From Lumbricus terrestris (Eukaryota > Annelida > Clitellata > Crassiclitellata > Lumbricidae), in the NCBI GenBank assembly GCA_949752735.1, contig OX457044.1, forward strand, positions 11,951,294 through 12,015,293: a stretch of 64,000 nt of DNA, written 5' to 3'. This document shows, piece after piece, positions 58,193 through 64,000 of this stretch. The stretch's first letter is position 1. Each line of letters begins with the position of its first letter. The notes under the pieces are model-generated. The model saw only the letters and a list, made by a program, of their open reading frames with translations, made no database searches and had not been told where the DNA came from. The position numbers and the translations under genes were made by a program.

Positions 58193-59940
58193 GATATTGC
58201 TTTAGATGCTGACCACACGGCAATGTACAAATTCCAAATGTTCTCAACAAATACGTAGGTCTTGCGCCGATACACTTTTTTCCCGATTTGGCGACGTGGG
58301 TTTTTCGAACGAACAGTCGTGCATATAGACGTGTATGGTCTGTCGACGTGTTCGTTCCAGTCCAAGACAGCCAGATTGCTCCGCAGCTCGTACATTAAAT
58401 TCCCGTAGTGTATCCGTTTATCCAGATAGATCAGACAAACGTTATTAAAACTTTCCACATAAAATGTGTCGTGGCCTTTGACATAATCTTCAGCGTGCTT
58501 GTACACTACCAACGACCGAAGAAAGTCCTGGAGCATTGTAATTGCAGCCTCATTTGAAACAATTCGAACTTCAATCATATGCCCCGGCTCTTTGCAGTGG
58601 GAAGTTTCATGGCACTTGCTGTGGTTGTTCTGAAAATGAGGGATGCATGATTCTATGAGCTTACGCAGGGTTTGGGCATCTCCATTGCAATTGTCCATAC
58701 ACCAATAGACGTGGTTTCGAATGGCAGCACCCTTGTCAGAAAGCTCGGGATGCCATGTTTTTCCAATGTTTTTTTGTGCTCCTTGCCCAATTTTTTTCAC
58801 CCCGGCTGTTATAGGACGGGTGCAGTGCCAGCGGTCATTGGAATTCCTGGCTTGCTTCCTCTCACGTAGGCGCTTGTTGATTGTCATGTTTCGATCATGC
58901 ACATGATGGGCAACTTTAATGTTGCTGAGATCCAGGCTCTCGTACATCCTGTCGAATCCCACTGCCTCGTGACGCTGTGAACAGTTATCATCATTCCCGT
59001 TAATGTGTTGAATATCAACGACTTTGTGAGTTTTCAACCCGATAGCAACATGGTCGGTGTGATAACTATTTCGTCTACAATGATGTCGTGCGTCAGTCAT
59101 TATAGAGATAGCTCCATCAGGCGACAGTGAAGACTCCTGCGCTCTAGCGCCAAATATAGATTGCTTTCGCAGGTTCTCAGAAATGGCACTAAATGTAACC
59201 ATATTCCTCCTGCGGAAAAGGTCTGACAATAGTCCAAACCGACTGAAGTCGCTAAAGCGCTCGTACTGTATGGGTGTCATACCAGAGGCCAGGTAGCTCA
59301 ACATCACTCGGTGGTTGACTTCAAATTCCTTCCGCTCGCTGTCTATTGTGGATGAGGAACTCCACTGAAGGGAGTGTTTTTTCGCACACTCCATATCCAC
59401 CGACAGCACATGACCACTGTCTGTCCATGACTTCACTGAATACGGCGTCACACATGTGGATGAATGTTGTGAGATTGTGTCGATCAACTGGGCAATGCTG
59501 GAGCACTGCCCAACAAAATTCTCATGTGCAGTCTCCAAAGCTGTTGCTGGAGCTGCTGATATTGCTGCTGTGACAGATGCTGGATCAGTCAGTGAAGTTG
59601 ATTCACTTACTTCTTCCGTGACTGAAGACATCGTGAGTGTCTGCTGCGGATGTTGAGTTGCAGAAGAGAGCTTATTGGTGTCAACATCCATTATGACTTT
59701 CACCAGAACTTCTCTCAAACTTTTTACTCCCAACGCCAAGCGAATGTCCTCACATTTTTGCTCAAATTTAAGTTTATCACTGTCGGTTGTAAAAGTTAAT
59801 TCAAAATGTTTCCTTACAGAAACGTAAGGGTAGCTATAACTCTTGGTAGATCCATCAGACAACCGTTTTTTAAATGTTCGCATGTTGCCAACTGCAACAC
59901 CTGAAGTCGGTGTCGTTGGTACAGCGTAGTCTCCATCCAT
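58120..59940 (-). CDS. Kolobok-like transposase, C-terminus altered by a MITE
   Basis: Starts at the ATG 59940-59938 (MDGDYAVP), 606 codons. The N-terminal 250 residues are Ser/Thr-rich with no clear fold. Catalytic-type motifs follow: IMTDARHH (first Asp), HVHDRNMTINK (second Asp), a WH...K block, IRNHVYWCMDNCNGD, a His/Cys cluster (NNHSKCHETSHC) and DTFYVESFNN (candidate Glu). This order matches Kolobok-type DDE transposases. The last ~25 residues are encoded by the MITE at 58026-58192. Subtracting the 175 bp of MITE plus one TSD copy changes the frame by one, into the frame that runs acidic (Ser/Asp/Glu-rich) to a stop at 57882; so the native C-terminus was acidic and longer. Confidence 0.8.
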   Translation of the reverse strand: MDGDYAVPTTPTSGVAVGNMRTFKKRLSDGSTKSYSYPYVSVRKHFELTFTTDSDKLKFEQKCEDIRLALGVKSLREVLVKVIMDVDTNKLSSATQHPQQTLTMSSVTEEVSESTSLTDPASVTAAISAAPATALETAHENFVGQCSSIAQLIDTISQHSSTCVTPYSVKSWTDSGHVLSVDMECAKKHSLQWSSSSTIDSERKEFEVNHRVMLSYLASGMTPIQYERFSDFSRFGLLSDLFRRRNMVTFSAISENLRKQSIFGARAQESSLSPDGAISIMTDARHHCRRNSYHTDHVAIGLKTHKVVDIQHINGNDDNCSQRHEAVGFDRMYESLDLSNIKVAHHVHDRNMTINKRLRERKQARNSNDRWHCTRPITAGVKKIGQGAQKNIGKTWHPELSDKGAAIRNHVYWCMDNCNGDAQTLRKLIESCIPHFQNNHSKCHETSHCKEPGHMIEVRIVSNEAAITMLQDFLRSLVVYKHAEDYVKGHDTFYVESFNNVCLIYLDKRIHYGNLMYELRSNLAVLDWNEHVDRPYTSICTTVRSKNPRRQIGKKVYRRKTYVFVENIWNLYIAVWSASKAISSGVVLKNEVGGRLEIEVGGRLEN

Positions 59941-60500
59941 CTTTGGAAATAGTTCGATATAATGATACTAAAATATGTCCACTAACGAAATACAATGTTA
60001 TACTACTATAAGGTCCACTACTGAAATAAGATAATAATATAATATACAGACACGAGATATAAGCTGTATCGACTATGCGATTTAAAATGGCTATGAAGTG
60101 AAGAAATTACGAAGCTCAACTCTGCTGCAGCGAAATTCAAACTAGAATGAGTACTGCAAACCAAGACTCAATTGTGAAAGGACATTTCCTAAGTTCATTT
60201 CCTAAGTTCATTAGCATAATTTGGCATGTGACCTAGTCTCTCTTCCTTAGGCTGTATATTAGCATCTGATATATTACTGGTGCAAATTCTTAGAATATGA
60301 AATACAGCTTACACTTGGCAGCTGAGGGACCAAATATAAACAATCCTACAGACTACAAGGTGACTGAATAGGGAGACGAACGTCTGTTACAGCATGAAGT
60401 GTCAGCTGAGAGCCGATTTAGTGCCCTGGGGAGCCTTCATCGCAGTCTATTGTCTTTAGTGTTCCGGGTATAATAAGGCAACGGTGACAGCATCAACAGC
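59941..60500. other. Transposase upstream region, no gene seen
   Basis: AT-rich DNA between the transposase start codon and the right TIR; presumably contains its promoter. No motif is convincing. Confidence 0.4.
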
Positions 60501-60830
60501 TGGCATTTATATACAGGTTTACGACCCAAAGCTCGGTTATATATACAAGTGGTCAATTGATCGGGGTAGGCCAGAGGGAGTGTGAAGGGCCTAGGGTGGG
60601 GGCTACCACCGATCGACCGACCGTCCCTGCGCCTCGCCTCCATTCCACAAAGCGGACGATGTTGCCTAGGCTATGCATATAATTAAATTCAGCAGCCTAT
60701 GCTTGTAAGATGTGTAAACCAAAATGAAATCAACGCCCATTGGCCGACAGATGCTTACTTGAACCGCCTACAGTCGTTGGTCACTTCATTCTACGAGGGA
60801 AACCGCCAAACCTAAAACCTAGGGCTTTAA

Positions 60831-61278
60831 GTTAGCGCTTAGAAAAGTAAAGTTACCGGGACGGTCTAGTGTGTATCGGGGTAGTTGTGTTAAGAGTGTC
60901 CCGGGTAGAGGTACGCCCTGTAGTCGCTTACATACGCCCGTTATACAGCCACGGGTGGGACTAGCGGTGGTTAATTTGGGTACACTCCCCTTGGGGAGGG
61001 GCCTAATGCAGCCATTCGGAAGTTCGAGACGAGGCCTGGACCCTCCTCGTGGCCGCCTGTTGACGGAGAACGACCGTTCATCCCACCTGTTCGACGCGCG
61101 GCAGATGACGTCAGCTGCTGCCGCTGGCCATCAGGATGGACCTGACGAGGCGGTCGGACCTATGCCGCCTTCGCGTTCCCGCCCAAGCGACGTGGACGGT
61201 GAAACTATGGCCCAAGACGCCGACCGGGCGGAACGGCGCCCCAAGCGAACTGTACGCCGACCCGCCCGTTATCAGTAA
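60831..61278 (+). pseudogene. Gypsy pol C-terminal tail after the deletion
   Basis: Frame runs to a stop at 61276-61278 and ends in the Arg/Pro-rich RRPKRTVRRPARYQ, a common end of Gypsy integrases. The stretch from the TTAA (60827) is open and in the same phase as the gag-protease frame at 55317, so before the Kolobok insertion one frame spanned both. Confidence 0.65.
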
Positions 61279-61723
61279 CGACAGTTGATGAGGACGATTG
61301 AGTCTACTGGAACACTGGACGGTGGTGAGACTGTTGAACTGACTGTATAAAACATTTGTGTACGATCATGCGTTTAATCCCACTGCGAGAAAGGGGATGA
61401 TTAATTGTTAACGTCACGTTAGTTAAGAGTTACGTGTTCAGTTTGGTCGAGAAACGACCTGAATCGATGTTGTTCGAAGTTGTCCCGTGAGGACTCATTC
61501 CTGTATTCGTGTTGCCTCATGGCACATTGTGTTATTTTGAACTGTTCTGTATTCGTGTTGCCACTGAGTGCAATGCGTGTCTTGAACTGTCGTGTCGGGA
61601 ACTACAAGGACTGTTATTGTTCCATCGCATTGGTTAATTGAGAGACTCATTAGAAACGTCATGGACTCTGTTTAGGCCCGTTGGCCGCGTTTATTGTTAA
61701 AAAATGAGGACATTTTGTTTAGC

Positions 61724-61739
61724 GTGGAGGGGGGAGGAT
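61724..61739 (+). other. Polypurine tract
   Basis: GTGGAGGGGGGAGGAT directly before the 3' LTR; expected plus-strand primer site. Confidence 0.85.
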
Positions 61740-62733
61740 TGTGGCGAAATTGGGGTCCCTTGCCCCACTCCGCCAGCTGTGTTTCCCCTGGGTGGTCTCG
61801 GTGGCCTCCTGGCCTTCCCGCTATGATCGGCCTCTTGGTTTTCCCGCCGTAATTAGCCTCCCGGCCTCCCGTGATAGCCGCTTGATTGGCCTCCCTGCCT
61901 TCGGCGGCAGTATCCTTTGATGTAGAGAGGCAGCCTCTCAGCCTCCCACGCTCCCCCGCGGCGGTGTACTTTGATGTAGTCGGCCGCTTGTAATTGGCCT
62001 CCCTGCCTTCGGCGGCAGTATTCTTTGATGTAGAGAGGCAGCCTCTCAGCCTCCCACGCTCCCCCCGCGGCGGTGTCGTGTGATGTAGTCGGCCTCTTGT
62101 AATTGGCCTCCCTGCCTTCGGCGGCAGTATTCTTTGATGTAGGAAGGCTGCCTCTCGGCCCCCCGCGGCAGCGCCTTTGATGTGGGTGGTCTCTCTGAAT
62201 TGGCCTTCCGAGTTTAAGTGGCCTCTCTGAATTGGCCTCCCGAGATTATCCCACGGCCTCCCGAGGTTTGGCGCGCGGCCTTCCGAGGCTTAGCCTACGG
62301 CCTCCCGAGGCTTAGCCCACGGCCTCCCGTGTTTTGGGACCCTGGTTCCCCCCCTCTCTTTTCGGGTATATAAGGGAGCCCGTTGCTACGTGCAGCGAGT
62401 CATCGAGAGGCTCGAAGCTAGTCAGTCGTTAAGCTAGACGAGGCCAGTAGTAAGCTAGCACGCAGTAGAGATAAGTGAAGTAGTCAGTCGTTGAAGTGAA
62501 TCGTATGGTCGTGCAGCAGTGTGTAGTGATCGCTTCAATAAACTGTGTTTCTTTCTCCATCGTCGTTGTGTCTGTTGGACTGGGCGAATCGACCGGAAGC
62601 ACTGCACTACCTTCGAAAGACGACGAAGGCGGACTCGCGTCTCCCTCCTGAGACGACACGCGGACATATTTGGGCTGGCACCCGTCGCCTCCTGAAACGG
62701 TGCTGCAGCAGCATTTCGATTTTTTCCGCCACA
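61740..62733 (+). repeat. 3' LTR
   Basis: Matches the 5' LTR with about four or five small differences, mostly in C or T runs (e.g. one fewer C after GGGGTCC and GCTCC, one more C before CTCTCTTTTC). TATATAAG is at about 62367 and AATAAA at 62537-62542. Confidence 0.93.
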
Positions 62734-62867
62734 GTAACAGTTTAGCCTTGATCTGTGGGTAATTGATTTAATGGAGTCAAGCCTTCGATGGGGAGTCGAT
62801 CAAAGGCTTAAGGCAGAGGGATGAAAAGAAAAAGCTTGACTCCAACCCTCACCCCCCGCAAATAATT

Positions 62868-62975
62868 AATTTCAGTGATTTATATAGCATCCCGTCACGA
62901 ACTCTACTCAGAGACGCTCCCAGACAGACGAACTTATAGCTGAGAAAGCACGGCGCTGACCGGTTGGGGTTCCAA
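62868..62975 (-). mobile_element. LINE/SINE tail fragment
   Basis: Minus strand GGGAGCGTCTCTGAGTAGAG and GATGCTATATAAATCAC match the shared tail. From 62976 to 64000 I see no gene. A GTGAGA donor at 63656 after AAACAG could end a noncoding exon, but nothing confirms it. Confidence 0.6.
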
Positions 62976-64000
62976 CACGAGGGAGCTCCCCACTCGAGGC
63001 AGAGCGAGGGGATCTGCTATCTAGGACAACGGATCCACAGTCTCACACTATAGGCCTACATATATACAACAGAGCTCACATTATATAGGACGGAGCATAG
63101 CCAATAAGACCTATACAATCCCAGACCAGTGCAACAATTCTGTACTCGATGCGCTGGGATACAGAGAAATGAGAATCGCACATTAATCTATCTATAAGAA
63201 AACAAGGGTGAAATGTTGGCTAGGGAAGGCATCCGGGTGAATGGTTTTCATTGTACAAACGACTTTCATCAAGTGCCTGTCTCTTTAGCAGCTTATAGCC
63301 TATGTAGGCCTATATGTATGCACGTGCGTGTATTACGGTGTATACCTATGCATTGTGTAAGTAGGCCTATGTAGAGTTTTTTTAAATTATTTAATAAGTG
63401 TAAGCATCTGCAGTTTAATACCTTTCTGTCCCAAAATAAGTGATCGCATGAGGGCGTTAGTATTTACTTAACAGAATATTATGATAGTCTTGTTGAGATA
63501 AATGATCTGTGGCTGAGCGACGAAGGTCAGTTCGTGCGTTGCATGTATCGCATGTAGCGGCGTCGGATCGAGTGCTGTCTGTAGGTCGATCGTTGTCCGA
63601 TTAATATTGACGAAATATCATCATAAGCCAGCACTTGCGAAAGTGTTAAGAAACAGGTGAGATTGAGAGATAAATTAGTTCCGGGTTATCTAAGTTAAAT
63701 AAATTGTTGAGCCTGTTATCTAGCTATTGAACGCACATCTGAGTTTAACGTTTAGGCCATAGACATTGATTTTTGCGGTGAATTTGAGTCTAGGACTTTT
63801 ATCTATTACAGCCAGTGTGAGAATTGTGGAAAAATAACTGGGGGGGGGGTTGGCCTATGATAAACTTGGAATTGTGGTGTGAAAAACAGAGTTTACTGTG
63901 GGGCACTAAGAAAGACTGGGGGGTTGAAACCCTCCCCCCCCCGGCAATTCTCATCCTGATTACAGCTAGGCTGAAGTTCCAAATGAGTCTTTCGTTTTTA

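Larger units (their letters stand above)
55321..60826. mobile_element. Kolobok-like DNA transposon, 5.5 kb
   Basis: TTAA duplicated at 55317-55320 and 60827-60830. Terminal inverted repeats start AGCCCTAGGTTTTAGG and are nearly identical for about 260 bp (one mismatch seen), then resume after a ~75-bp left-side insertion, to about 55735 and 60500. Contents: a second ORF on + (56520-56960), SINE/LINE tail, hAT-type MITE, and a transposase on - (59940 down). TTAA target and the transposase type both fit Kolobok. Near-identical TIRs suggest recent activity. Confidence 0.82.
52301..62733 (+). mobile_element. Gypsy-type LTR retrotransposon, deletion derivative, split by a Kolobok-like element
   Basis: LTRs of 995 and 994 bp start TG and end CA; GTAA is duplicated outside (52297-52300, 62734-62737). 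Order: LTR, primer-binding region, gag with CCHC zinc knuckle, protease, the first residues before RT, [DNA transposon 55321-60826], a pol C-terminal tail, polypurine tract, LTR. RT, RNase H and integrase core are missing, so it cannot move by itself. The LTRs differ at about four or five sites, so the insertion is young. Confidence 0.9.

Overview
This window is nuclear DNA from an invertebrate animal. Genes are split by GT-AG introns, intergenic DNA is AT-rich, and tRNA-derived SINEs, LINE fragments, LTR and DNA transposons and large minisatellites are dense. The palindromic word TAGGCCTA recurs about 19 times. I cannot place the phylum from sequence alone. Two host genes, both on the + strand, are readable exon by exon.

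Layout. 0-1.4 kb: 3' part of a frameshifted LINE polyprotein, then (TAA)n, (GAT)n and (GA)n microsatellites. About 3.7-12.2 kb: 3' half of a gene for a membrane-anchored EGF-family ligand (EGF domain split over two exons, TM exon, basic cytoplasmic tail). Its introns hold a 1.1 kb minisatellite that begins at a splice donor, a LINE end, a 12-bp repeat and a hAT-type MITE. 12.4-13.6 kb: a Tc1/mariner-like element with long TIRs. 13.6-19.3 kb: SINEs, an iterated-terminus element with telomere-like filling, and a LINE with an RT domain. 20.9-44.3 kb: the complete coding sequence of LIS1 (PAFAH1B1), 11 coding exons, 412 aa, with a LisH domain and seven WD40 repeats. Its introns carry several TSD-flanked hAT-type elements, a TTAA mini-element, two nested iterated-terminus elements, and two big minisatellites (4.1 kb in intron 3, 0.55 kb in intron 7). 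44.3-48.7 kb: probable 3' UTR and unassigned DNA. 48.7-51.8 kb: nested transposons, including a piggyBac-like TTAA element. 52.3-62.7 kb: a Gypsy-type LTR retrotransposon with near-identical 1 kb LTRs. It has lost reverse transcriptase to integrase and is split at a TTAA by a 5.5 kb Kolobok-like DNA transposon carrying a transposase and a second, divergently oriented ORF. A hAT-type MITE interrupts the transposase C-terminus. 62.7-64 kb: unassigned DNA with another LINE/SINE tail.

The most notable non-gene signal is a group of elements sharing an architecture I do not recognise by name: outer ends starting GGT, inverted arrays of a 14-28 bp motif at both ends, low-complexity or telomere-like filling, and 8-11 bp target-site duplications. 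I read this from four copies in three motif families. Coordinates and splice phases were worked out by eye; no database search was possible.
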